Shown here: positions 47,912 to 58,840 of the stretch, one piece after another
Layout: each line of letters begins with the position of its first letter
Numbering within the stretch: position 1 is the stretch's first letter
Assembly: GCF_030272615.1 (NCBI RefSeq)
Contig: NC_081405.1
Location: forward strand, 472,182,008-472,246,007
Source: Cryptomeria japonica
Taxonomy: Eukaryota > Streptophyta > Pinopsida > Cupressales > Cupressaceae
Direction of reading: 5' to 3'
Length of the DNA stretch: 64,000 nt
The notes under the pieces: model-generated
The model's input: only the letters and a program-made list of their open reading frames with translations
What the model was told of the DNA's origin: nothing
Database searches by the model: none
Program-made: the position numbers and the translations under genes

Positions 47912-48700
47912 AAAATGCATTCAAAAACGCTTAAAAATGAATCTCTAGGGTCCAATTACAAGTGCAAACTTGTATTTTCCCATTACACATATGAGGTTGC
48001 ATGTTCATTCTCCATAATTGCAAGTCAATGCTCTTGTTTTTATACACATGTAATGCAGTCCTTAAAACCCGAAATTCACTTGTGAGCCCATTTTTGCATC
48101 AATTTATCCCTTCCCTTGTCAATCTTATTTGCACACACAATCTACCAAATCAATAAATTAAGGCATGGGCATTGTTTTATAACAATTCCATCTTGAATAA
48201 GGTGTTATGGGTTCTTCATCAGTGAACAAAAGAAGAAGAGATACAACAACAACTCATGGATGCAAATTATAGAATGCTTTCAAGACAGAGATAGGCTTCT
48301 TACCTCAACCTTGAAAAAAACTTCCCTCCTGAAAAGCTAGTACTACCCCAAGAAAGAAGATAAGATTGAAGTTCGTTGGCCAAGGACACAAAGATCATTA
48401 AGAATGCAAATTCCCGTTCCGGTTCGAGATATCTTCATCAATCCTAAATACTTCAAGTTCTAGCATCCTCAAGCAGCATGAAGATTATTACAAACAAAGG
48501 ATGATGTAGTTAGAGTCATGTCTTCGGACACAAAATAATTTCAATTATGCATTTGTAATTTTGTTTCAACAAGTTACATGTTAAAAAAAAATTGTAATTG
48601 CAAGTGATGCTTTCACTTGCGTTTTTGTAAAATGTAATTACATGTAATACAACTACAAGTTGAGTTAGATTAGGATTGTGGTTGGAATAAGTCATGGTGG
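47912..48700 (+). other. Continuation of ACTTGCAA-rich repeat
   Basis: Resumes the sequence interrupted at 36302. AAACCCGAAATT-type phrases recur. The part 48210-48500 (AAGAAGAAGAGATAC...) shows no open frame of note. No gene was recognised. Confidence 0.5.
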
Positions 48701-48767
48701 TTGAGAGAATTTCTCAAGTTAGTTGGGATCCTCCCACCTTTTTCTCAAGGTTCCTCTCCTATAAATA
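48701..48767 (+). promoter_or_regulatory. Second retroelement promoter module
   Basis: TTGAGAGAATTTCTCAA (48701-48717), then TATAAATA at 48760-48767 within TCTCCTATAAATAATTGAG. Same order and spacing as 34922-34988. A hairpin array of the same type follows, so this looks like a second, diverged copy of one LTR promoter region. Confidence 0.65.
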
Positions 48768-48835
48768 ATTGAGAGGGTCTATTGTAATCTATATCTTTTG
48801 GCAATGCAACAAAATTCTACCAATTTGTATGTGCA

Positions 48836-49310
48836 ATCTAAGACTTTGAGCTTAGATGTAAATCAAATTGCTTTCAATAAAAGAGGCAAGTTGTGTTGAG
48901 ACTTTGTGCCAATTCAAGTTGTTATGTGATGACATTTTCTAGAATTGATTGTGATTTTTTGTTCTATTGTTCAAGAAGGATTTAAATTCAATCCTGCAGA
49001 CTTTGAGCTGCTAGTTGTATTTAAAGTTATAGGTTTGGTTTCCAGACTTGGTCTTGCAGACCTTGAGCTACTTGTCACATTTGAAACTATTGTAGGAGGC
49101 TCAAGCAAAGGGGCTAACTTGCAAACTTTGTGCTGCTTTTATTTCTATGTGCATAAGAGGTGCATCATGTAGTTAGACTTTGAGCTGCTACATATTGTGC
49201 TTGGTTACCAAAAAATCATCTAAAAAGGTTGATAGGAGAGTAGATAGTTGAAGACTTTGAGCTTTCTTTTTGTTTTCCCGTCCCGGAGAAGCAACGGAGG
49301 ACTTTGTGCC
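48836..49310 (+). repeat. Second array of fixed-loop stem-loops
   Basis: Loops ACTTTGAG or ACTTTGTG recur. The best stems are 48836-48857 (ATCTAAG/CTTAGAT, perfect 7 bp), 48996-49011 (GCAG/CTGC), 49167-49193 (ATGTAG and TAG against CTG and CTACAT, one bulge), about 49245-49262 (GAAG/CTTT) and about 49290-49310 (GGAGG/CCTTT). Those near 48898, 49055 and 49118 are weaker. They share the loop with 35062-35537 but not the stem bases. Confidence 0.75.
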
Positions 49311-49543
49311 TTTATGGAAACATTGCTTCTTTATTTAGTTTACTTCATTAATCATTTGTGCTTTCAGCTGTGATTCTTTTCTGAAAGAAGAGAAAAGAAT
49401 AAATGTCTTTTCTGAAAAAAGAGAACAAGAAAGAGTTTCACCCAGATTTAGAATAGATTTAGAGTTAGTGTATTTTTGAATTGTTGAAGTAGAGAGCAAA
49501 GGGGGAGCCTTCCCTAAATTAGGAGAGTTTTATACTCACACAC

Positions 49544-49589
49544 TGTGGTTGAAACCACAATTTTGTACATCCCCCAGGTGTACAAAATT
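49544..49589 (+). repeat. Two adjacent perfect stem-loops
   Basis: TGTGGT/ACCACA at 49544-49559 (loop TGAA). It abuts or slightly overlaps AATTTTGTACA/TGTACAAAATT at 49559-49589 (perfect 11 bp stem, loop TCCCCCAGG). They lie after the fixed-loop array and may mark the end of that leader or a terminator-like structure. Confidence 0.7.
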
Positions 49590-51514
49590 TTCAACCGACA
49601 CTCCACAAACCCTTCTAAAATCCTAGGAATGGCATTTCAAGCTTAGAAAACACTTAGATTGCTGATGAAAATAACTCAGATCAGGAAATGAATTACTGGT
49701 TTTCCTTTCACAAATTTGCCTCTTTTAGACCTTAAATATCAGAGTCTCCCACCTTTTCTTCTTCTTTCATCATTTGGCTTGGAAATTTGATTTGCACTTA
49801 TATCTATGCTTGAAGTCAAAAAACTCGTTCCTTTGCTTCTGATTTACCTTTGAACTCTGATTCTTTTGATACTGAATTTTAACCTTGCTTATCACGATTT
49901 CTTCCTTATCTGATTTTCACCTTTGCTGTACTAGAATTCACTCTTTAGTTCTGGAATTTGCTTCTGCAAATCTGGAATTCGCTTGCTCTTCTTATGAATT
50001 GTTATGGAATTGGTTGTGGAGTGCAGTGAAAATGATATAAGCATCTCAAATGATAATCGCTCCTCTATCTGCTTTGCTGTTCGTTCCATATCTACTGTTT
50101 TTCACACTTCTGCCTTTTGCTGGAACATGGATCTGCTCGGAATTTCGCTTGTATTGAATTTGAATTGTGGAAAATGATTTTTTGGGGGGTTTTTTGTTTT
50201 ATATGTTTCTTGAAAATACTTAACACTCCATTGCTTCTCTTACAAGGTCAGCTAAAGATACCATGTCTTCAATTGTTTTCCATTTGTTTTTACATTCCAA
50301 TAAGGGTCAGCTTTCCCTTTTTTATCACCTGTTTCACAATTAAGTTAGCTTTCATTTTCATTTTATCATATGTTGTGATCATACAACTGAAGTAAGTCAG
50401 CCCCTTATCTCTTCTTATGTGTTTTCCTTACAAGATTTAATGTTTTAGGTCAGCCCTCATTTGTTTTGATCAAAATTTGATATATATAATATGTATACAA
50501 CTCTTGAACGGGATTTCAGAGTCACTCTACATTCCTGAGTGGAAATAAGGGTCTGCCTTGCACTACTCAGCGGAAATTCAACCCCCTCTTGCATCATTAC
50601 ACAGCTTCGTGTAATTCCCTCAAGATTTCGGGGATTTTAGGTGGTTGTGCACTACATTTTTCGGTGATTTCGGAGGTTTATGCATTAATTCAATTGCATA
50701 AAAAAAATTTGTGGATTTTCAATGTCTATGCATTGAAATTTTTCGTGGATTTCATCTCTTCATGCACTCATACAACAAGTTGGCACTTGTTCTTGGATAA
50801 ACTTGATGAAGGTTTTCAAGCCTTTATGTATAAAAATCATTAATACATGGTAGGGATCCACTTAGGTTATGCATTAAAAGGCGGGAATGAAACTTTCTCA
50901 TGCATTCCAAAGGGAAAATATGAGGTGTTCGTCCATTCAAGGGTGGAAATTCGCCTCTCCCTTGCATTGCAAAGTGAAAATTAGCATCATGCGTGTATTT
51001 TTGCGGGGAATTGAGGGTATCCTTGCATTTCCAAGTGGAAATTAGACTTGGTCATGTATTACTCATACAAAATTTAACCTTATCCTTGCATAAATTTCGC
51101 TTTCACAATGTCAACTTTGCAATGAATTTCCCTATTTCACACTCAGTTTGCTTGGAAAGAAACTTGATTTCACTCTTTTCAAATGTGATCTTGAGATGAG
51201 TTTGTTCTCACATTTTAACATTTTCACAATTTTCTCTTGCAATTTCATTCATCTACATCACATTTCAAGTTTAGTCATAACTTCTCCAAATCAGAGTTTC
51301 ATGATATCATTCTCTCTCTCCCACACAAGTCTTCCTTTGACATATCATTCCTAGACCCACTTCTGGACTTAACAACACGAAATCCTTCTCATTCTAAGGC
51401 AAGAGACTTTGAAACCATTGTGAAACTAAGCCAAACTAAGAAAACACTTAAGCTACCAAGCAAAAAAGTGGGGGTCCCCATTTGCAATATAGCGTGTGTG
51501 TTTACAACACAACA
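49590..51514 (+). mobile_element. TGTTG-family repeat, 3' part
   Basis: The right end has the family signature: an A-run, GTGGGGGTCCCC, CCCCATTTGCAAT (the stem is broken here by ATAG), and CACAACA at 51514. The left boundary is not resolved. Between about 50520 and 51060 short hairpins recur, such as ATTACAC/GTGTAAT (50592-50611) and TTATGCA/TGCATAA (about 50677-50700), alongside CTTGCATT phrases. It could be the far end of the copy starting at 18090. No gene. Confidence 0.5.
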
Positions 51515-52544
51515 CTAGCGCCAATTCAAAAAAATGTCCATGAACATTTCAAAGATAAAGACTCATTACACACTTAGAACCTTCAGATAATTCCTTCCAA
51601 CCTATCAACTAACCAAGATATAGACTCAAAAGGGAAGAAAAATCACGAATTGGATCAAGGCACTTTATCTTTGATTACCCAAGTGCGTGCAAATGTATTC
51701 ATTCCATCTCACAAGACCATTGAAACTCCTAGAATCCATCATGATGACCTACATGAGCAGTCCTATGCACTGCGATTTAGGGTTTAGATTTTTTATTAAA
51801 TTTCCTTTATAGTGGGGCACCCCTATATGCTATCACATGGTTTTGTCATGCAAAAGTGTTGCACCCATACAAAATTTATGTATTTTGTCAAATTTCCAGC
51901 TAAAAATCTTGTTGTCTCCTCAATTCATATTCATGTTTCAAAACTGTTTTGTTTGAAAAATATTTGTGGTTTTTCGTTCATAAACCTGCAGGGATAATAA
52001 AGAAAGTTCTAAAATCATGTAGTAAGGTGAAGAATAGAGATCAATCAATGGTGAAGAGGCATATTAATGAGAGAAAAAGAATCATGTAAAAAACGGACAA
52101 ATATATTAAAAGAATATGTTGCATGCATAGTTCAACTCAACTCTCAGTCAGTCAATTTATTTTTCAATGAATCAACTAGGTTAACACTGTATTCCATAAT
52201 AAAATCACCTCATTAGTATATTAAGTTCAAAAACATTAATTTCAACTTCCAGTATTTTACTCAATTTTATATATACTAATGGCTCTACTTATCCCGCACA
52301 CTAAAAGTTGTATTAGTCTTGACATTTTGTCCCTTGATTTTAGTATAGCAATTTCTCTAATACCAAAGTTGAATATAATTTCTCTTCGTGATGCATCTCT
52401 TTTCTCCATCTATGACCCTCTTCATTATCCATGCATGCCTTAGTGAGTGTTTGCAAGATTTATTTATATGCATATCCAATAAAGAGTAAAAATTGCCTAT
52501 CAGATAATTTTAATGCATAATTCTCTGGATACAATAGAAGACAC
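51515..52544. other. Intron sequence next to the exon, no gene recognised
   Basis: On the minus strand this is the first kilobase of the 37 kb intron, after the exon at 52545-52727. AT-rich, with no feature supported. Confidence 0.5.
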
Positions 52545-52727
52545 CTGGAATCTGTATACATAGTAGCCTTCACCAAAAACAGACCTCAACTTCTCAGTCG
52601 GCTTACTTTTAGGATCACGCGGTTGAAATGGAACACTCAAATTCACAAGTGCTATCACCCTGTCTGGTCGAAAAAGACAAAGGTATGAAGCAATGAGAGA
52701 GCCCCAATCATGCCCAACCACAAAGGC
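52545..52727 (-). CDS. Epoxide hydrolase, internal exon (catalytic core)
   Basis: An exactly 61-codon exon (183 bp) of a plant soluble epoxide hydrolase. It reads AFVVGHDWGSLIASYLCLFR, then PDRVIALVNLSVPFQPRDPK and ends EGYYVYRFQ. The Asp in GHDWG is the nucleophile that forms the enzyme ester (Asp105 in the potato enzyme). The tyrosine pair before RFQ contains the second oxygen-activating Tyr (Tyr154 there). The acceptor is GTGAACAG before GCCTTT. The donor is CAG followed by GTGTCT. The frame is undamaged. The next exon is 37 kb away at 15326 and joins in phase 0. The preceding exon, with the HGFP oxyanion-hole motif, was looked for up to 64000 and not seen. Confidence 0.9.
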
Positions 52728-55700
52728 CTGTTCACAATAATAAAAAATAGAATTAAGGAAATTTTGACTAATGCCTTCTTACAAAAACAATTTCGCTCAA
52801 AAGTAATAACAGATAACAAGGCACAAATTGATTTAAATGCTAGTTTGGATTTAAGTTTATTACATAATACTTGTTTATTAAGAGTATTAATTGTCCATAC
52901 TAACAAAAACAAGTCTCTGCAAGAGGCATAAATGTTTGATAACAATTTTCAGGTCACATGCAGATTGCAAGTAATTGTATACAGTGGATTAAGAACAATC
53001 AAGCTGTTATGACTCAATTTGAAATAACTAATCAGACAAGTTAAATATGGTTTAGTATAGAATACTCCTTCCTATACCCAATGTCAGGAATTCTTTCCAA
53101 GGATGTAATGGCAGCTGAATATGTTCGCTATTTTCAGCCATGTTAAAACACTAGAATGAATGGAGTAACACAGAAAAACCCCATGTGTAGTAGACAATCA
53201 AGCACGAGTACAATTCATTTATAGCTATAGCCTATATGTATGTATTGAAGTAAGAAAACATAGGATATGAAGGTAAATTGGTTAATGAAAGTAAAATTGC
53301 ACTGTAAGGTTTGGTATTCTGCATCTAAAGGACTCTTCCCCATAAAGGGTAACAATAGCTATAGCCATGCCCTAAAGCCTAGGGTAAGGATTATGTTTTG
53401 GAGATCTTATGTAGGTGCTCTCTAACAGACTAAACTGCTGGCCTATTCTAGCAACCAAACGACCATTGGAGGTCCTTTAGCCTGTGCTTTTTGTAGCTTC
53501 TTGAGAAGCTGTTGTGTTGGTATGTGTAAAGTTTTGTGGAATTTTAATGTTCTATGGTTTTTCGTTCCAAGTCTCAAACATTGAGACAGATGTGTTTCCA
53601 ATCTTACAAAAAAGAAAGAGAAAAGTGTATATATATATTTAGTTTTAATCCATTAGTTTGCAGAAACTCATATTTCAATAAAAACTAGCAGTTGAAGTCT
53701 TGAAGATAATGGATTCAATAATAATGTGAGTTCTAATCTATTTGCAGATTTCAACATATTTTTAGATCACGATTTCAACAAATCTATTTCACATTTTTGA
53801 CAAATATTTCAGTCGAAAGTTCTCTATTTCAGAAACCAGAACCAAGAATCCATTGGTCTCTAGCCCTCATCTGGAATTCAATCTGAGTTCTTAAATTGCA
53901 TTTGCTAGTGGTGTAAGTTGTAAGGAACCCCTTGAGAGTTACAAAGAAGTAAGAGGAGCTGTGAACAAAATTGAATATGCTTGATATTGATGGCAGACAA
54001 AAATGTGGAAGAGTTGATTAGAAGTAACAAAGGCAGAAAAGGTCGCTAAGGACCTGATAAACAAAGAATGGAGATTGACAGGATTGAACTTAATCATAAC
54101 CCTTTGTGACGGACAGTAAAAGAAGACAGAATACAATGAACCAAGAAGTTAACCAGATCAATCAGTGGTTATTTGTGATGATTCATGTTCCCAATCAGAG
54201 CCCTTTGCAAAGGATGGTAATAGGAGATATAATCAGAACTCAAGAACCAAGATAACCAAGAAGTTAACTGGATCAATCACTGGTTACTTGAGAATACTTG
54301 TGTTCCTAATCTTGATTTAGTCAGTGATGATCTAAAAGTTGAAACCATCTTTTATTCCAATCACAACCTATGGATGAATACCAGAAAACCCAATTTACTA
54401 CTTTATACAGCAAAAGAGTAGCATTTGATGGGAGAAAATCATGGAATATAAGTAGATCAAGGCTGATCAGCTACAGAATGCACAGGCCAAGATCAACAAT
54501 TGGGACAGGATTGAGTCTGATAGGAACCCAACTGTAGCTGGATGGAGCTGCTATAAACCCGAGGTTCATGACTTGTTTAGGAAACCGGAAAGGCACAAAA
54601 AACTCAATCTAAATATTAGATAATATTAAAGTTCTGAAAACTCTATATAATATTTTCCACTGTAAAGTTGTAAACCCTATCTATGAAAAGTACAAAATTG
54701 AAAGGAGTTTTGTACAAATTTGAAAACTAAAAACCGCGCCAAAACTGGAAAGCAATTAAAACATTGTAAAGAATTGGAGGAAATCACAGGTAAACTTCAA
54801 TTTATTTTTTTCTGAAAAAAGAAAATTAAAAATTACTTCACTGTTAATGAAAAATATATCAAAAAGTAAACAGAAAGAAGACTGATTTTTCTAAAAGAAT
54901 AGTTGCCGACTCAGACTGAATCTGTGGCAGTAAGGATACTGCCTCAGAAAAAAAGTCTCAGACATATCCATAATATCTCCTGCCCAATAGTATTATGACA
55001 ACCTAGGATAATAGCTGCCCCTTTTCACTTTTCCCACTTCTAAAGTTACTTTCCCCTTTTACTCCTTTTCTACCTTTTACACTTCTTACGTGTGGTCGTA
55101 GTATACTTTCAGTCACAAGTAACACAACTACATAAGAAAAAAGTGGAGCACACCTACACACCTATAATATAGATTGTACCTGGACATCCAAAACAAGAAT
55201 GGTATAAATGCTCCAAAATGTCTCCAAGTGGAGTGTATATTGGTACGAGAAAATATCTCAATACATAGAAAGGGGTCACCCTTATTTAGAGTATTTCTAC
55301 AAGTTTTGAGGATGCAGGGACACAAGAACATGGATCAGGGGTGGCAAAAAATTCCTTGATTTTACGGATGGCTATTATAAAAAGATATCAAAATTAGTGT
55401 TTGGTCATCCATAGACATTGACCCACTTTTGGTAAATAAACTAAAAGAAACTGAAACTTGAATTGTTTTAAACAAGTAATAAAGAGCAAAAGATTTGGCA
55501 TTCAAGTAGGATTAATGAATGATCTGATTTTTTAAATTTGTCAACTAAACTAACAATAAAACGCACGTGTTCTTTAGTTTTCATTATAATTATTCTGGAA
55601 CAAAACATTCAAAAATCTTGAACAATAATATTGCAAAACAGATCGCAAAAGATAGATCATGACTTGGAATCCTAATGCTACCAACAACGGGAATAATATC

Positions 55701-56030
55701 CATTTCTATTTAAAGAAAAATCGCCCACATGTAACGAATAGAAAGATAAAATTTGCCAACCATTTTAAAGCATTTAGGCTTTTAGCTACTAAATTTATGC
55801 TCATTGTTGACCATTGAAGCATGCATTCCACACAGATATTAAAACTCCTAATGCGAAAAGTTCAAACTCAAGAAAAATGGTTTACTTGGAATACGTTTAA
55901 AACCTTTGTCAAATAACTAGAAACATCAACACAATGCCTCAAAGTTGGAGCAGTAAAATGATTTTGCAAATAATATAGAGAATTTTGAATGGTGAATAAT
56001 TATCTATTTATTATATTTATGCACCAAAAT
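52728..56030. other. Upstream intron, no gene recognised
   Basis: AT-rich sequence with scattered short open frames and no recognisable domains. The preceding epoxide hydrolase exon was not found here. Confidence 0.5.
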
Positions 56031-56058
56031 GATGCACATGATCTAGGGATGCCCTAAC

Positions 56059-56110
56059 ATCCCCAAGATGGTTAAGGGATGTCATGAAATCCCTTGGCCA
56101 TCTTGAGGAT
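56059..56110. repeat. Long foldback, 22 bp stem
   Basis: Arms 56059-56080 and 56089-56110 pair at 21 of 22 positions (two G-T, one C-A mismatch) around an 8-base loop. The stem is far longer than chance for this size. GGATG/CATCC words surround it, and a perfect 16-base palindrome, CAAGGATGCATCCTTG, lies at 56263-56278. It could be a MITE remnant or a small-RNA precursor-like fold. Confidence 0.8.
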
Positions 56111-58490
56111 GCCAAAACATCTTCAAATTTTCTTAAACACAATGGGAGTCCATCTCTTTTTAGAGATATTCTTAAGATAACCCAAAGCTTTTTTAGATTG
56201 GGACACAAGGAAATGTCCCATTCCCAAGACATCTAGGATGTTTGGGATGTCACTTGGATCCGCAAGGATGCATCCTTGTGGAACACTACTTATTTGCAAG
56301 AAAAGGGTGAAACCATAACCCTAATATCTCTAGTTGTGTGGATCCTATCATACATAAGTGGCCTCCAATACATAACAAATTAAACATTTCCTAAGAAACT
56401 ATGATAAAAAAACATCAAATTGCAAAATATGAGCATTCTAGAAAAATAGCTCATTAACAATACATATCATGCCCTTCCCTTTCTCTTTGAGAACCCCTAT
56501 CCCTAAAAATTGAGGACCAAGTGGAAACCCTCCCATATATTTTCTTATGCTTCCACTTCTTTAGTCTTTTCTTGATGAATAAGATACCCTCGCTCGAATA
56601 CATAGAGGTTTGAGAACAATTTTCACTTCTTTGATATTATGGATAAATTCCTTGGTTTTGGTGTGTTGAAGATTCTCAATGGTTAGTCACATATGGGTTC
56701 AAGTAGGGCTCAATTAGTAAGATCCTTTAGTACGTGACTCAAAATCTCATCTACTTAAATATTCAAGTCTGTTCACGAGATTGGAGAAAAAATGTTATCA
56801 ACAACTGTGGAGCAGATCTAGGTGATAGAATACCAAAGAAATCATCTTTTTTTATTGAAATAAAACATTTTAAAGTAGAAAATTTGCAATGAAGACTCTT
56901 TGTTTTCCTTTCTCAGGGATCCCTCAATAAATTCTTCCATCAAACTTTGTCCAGCTGCAATGCAGTGCGCCCATTCATCACATAGAAAATGAAGGATCTT
57001 ATTCAATTATTGTGCATCATTTTCATTACAAGATTCACTATTAAGAGAAAGTATCAACATTATTTTTATAAGAGTCTAGAATTTTTTAAGTGAACATTGC
57101 TTAATAACAAGACTCAAGCATTGTTTACTAATGTGTGCTTCTTGTTACATGTTGAAACCCTATCCATGCTCTTTCCTCTCTATTATTGCCACAGTTTTGG
57201 GAGTCAAATCCCATCAGATTTCTGTCTCAAAATGCAATCATGTGTTAGCTTAAGGAAGGGAAATCCCCTTGGAGAAAACAATGGCATCCTCACAAAACCC
57301 TTCACCATGAAATCCAGGCCATAATTTCAAATCTGTTGTCCAAAAAGAAACCACAAATTTGTTAGAAAGGGCTTTTAGAATCCTGCAAAAGTATGCCAAG
57401 AATTATTCACCAAACCTCATTTCCCAATAGATAAGTAGAAAGGTTGCTAGCTGAAAAATGTAAAATCCATGTAAGACTCCTACACAATAGATGAAATGGA
57501 ACATGGCTGGTCAAGGAAAAAAAATATTTTGCACGTTCATTTGGGTCTTGTTATCAATCAAGCTTGCACCCTCTGCTAAAGCTATGAACTTCAGCTGCCT
57601 ATTGAAATATGGGAACACTTCGAGGTTGTGAGTAACCTGAAGACTGAAGTGGACCTCCAGAGTAAGCTGGTTCTTTTCAAAATCTTCACCTAAACTAACA
57701 ATTTCTTCAAGGAAAAGAGTGAGTAGGAGAACGTATAAAACTAAAATCTAAACCTAAGGTGATGCACCAGATGATGATCTGAGATTCACAACAAATAACA
57801 CACAATAAAGCGAGCAATGAAAGACTCTCCTACACAACCCAATATTTATAATCTTTGCATCAACAATTCATAAGAAGGTTAAAAATTACAGTCTCAAGAG
57901 GAAAAAACACTCTTTCTCACAACCTAAGGCTGCTATTTCAGACACAAAGCTTATAACCTGCAAAAGTATACTTCTGCATAAGATCCCCACATAAAAACAC
58001 AGTTTCAAGGACAAAAAATGTCACAAAAGGCCTGTACTAACATTAAGGACACAATACCAGAAGAAAATGGGAAGGTATGAACTGATCATTACTGCAAAAG
58101 GGTGTTACAATGCTGTCAAACTCTCTGAAACTAAGTTACAAATTCATTCCTTTCTGTAGAGAGAACTCAAAAAATTACAATCTGCAAGAAGCAAAAGGTA
58201 AGAACACCTGAAAAAGTGAAGTCCTGCAGTATATATGCTTTTCAAAAAGAAGATAATGAATACAATAATCCACCTCCTCTTGGGCGAGCAGAACCAAAAA
58301 GCCCACTTTGAAGACCTAAAACAGGTCTGAAAGGGAACACACTTGGACCAAAAGTCAAGCCAGCTCATACTACAACCATAAAAGCTCTTAAAAGCACCAT
58401 AAATGGCCCCAAAATATCTCCTGACAGGCCTGCAAGCCTTCATAAATGCAAAAAATATCTTTGACCTGCCAATAAATGGAAATAAAACAA
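56111..58490. other. Upstream intron, no gene recognised
   Basis: GGATG-rich to about 56280, then plain AT-rich sequence. No coding or RNA gene supported. Confidence 0.45.
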
Positions 58491-58495
58491 ATATC

Positions 58496-58840
58496 TAATA
58501 AAGTGCTTTATAAATCATCACTTTACTAAACATTTATATTATTTCATTTTTACAATTTTCAACCTTCCTCTAACCCACTTGGCCCTCCTTTTATGAATGC
58601 AATAATATCCTTTGACTTATTAATAAATTTAAATAAAGATCTAATAAAGTGATCATTTATTATTATTATCACTTTATTAAATACTTACTCATTCCATTTT
58701 TACAATAAGGTCAAGATATTGATTTAATAAAGTGATAATTGCTTCACTTTAATAAACATTTTCACACATTTAAATATTAGAATCCAAGAATTCAATAAGG
58801 TAATTCAATAAAGTGACAAAATTAATTCCACTTTGATGAA
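58496..58840. repeat. AATAAAGTG/CACTTTATT hairpin repeats
   Basis: Four hairpins with a shared core: 58496-58528 (9 of 10 paired), 58642-58679 (perfect 12 bp), 58724-58755 (11 of 12) and 58804-58840 (TTCAAT against GATGAA with one mismatch). The core AAAGTG/CACTTT is fixed while outer stem bases vary in pairs. Spacing is about 80-145 bp. Confidence 0.75.

Larger units (their letters stand above)
15327..52544 (-). other. 37.2 kb intron of the epoxide hydrolase gene
   Basis: Bounded by donor GTGTCT at 52544 (after ...TTCCAG) and acceptor CACAG ending at 15327, both read on the minus strand. Everything between is retroelement sequence or unassigned DNA, and no other host exon was recognised. 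The length (37,218 bp) follows directly from the two splice sites. Very long, transposon-filled introns are known from conifers. An alternative is that the two exons come from separate partial gene copies in the same orientation. Confidence 0.8.

Noticed and set aside
55128-55359. First epoxide hydrolase exon in the upstream region
   Set aside because: The frames on either strand lack HGFPE, LRGYGDS or other N-terminal motifs. No candidate was found anywhere from 52728 to 64000.
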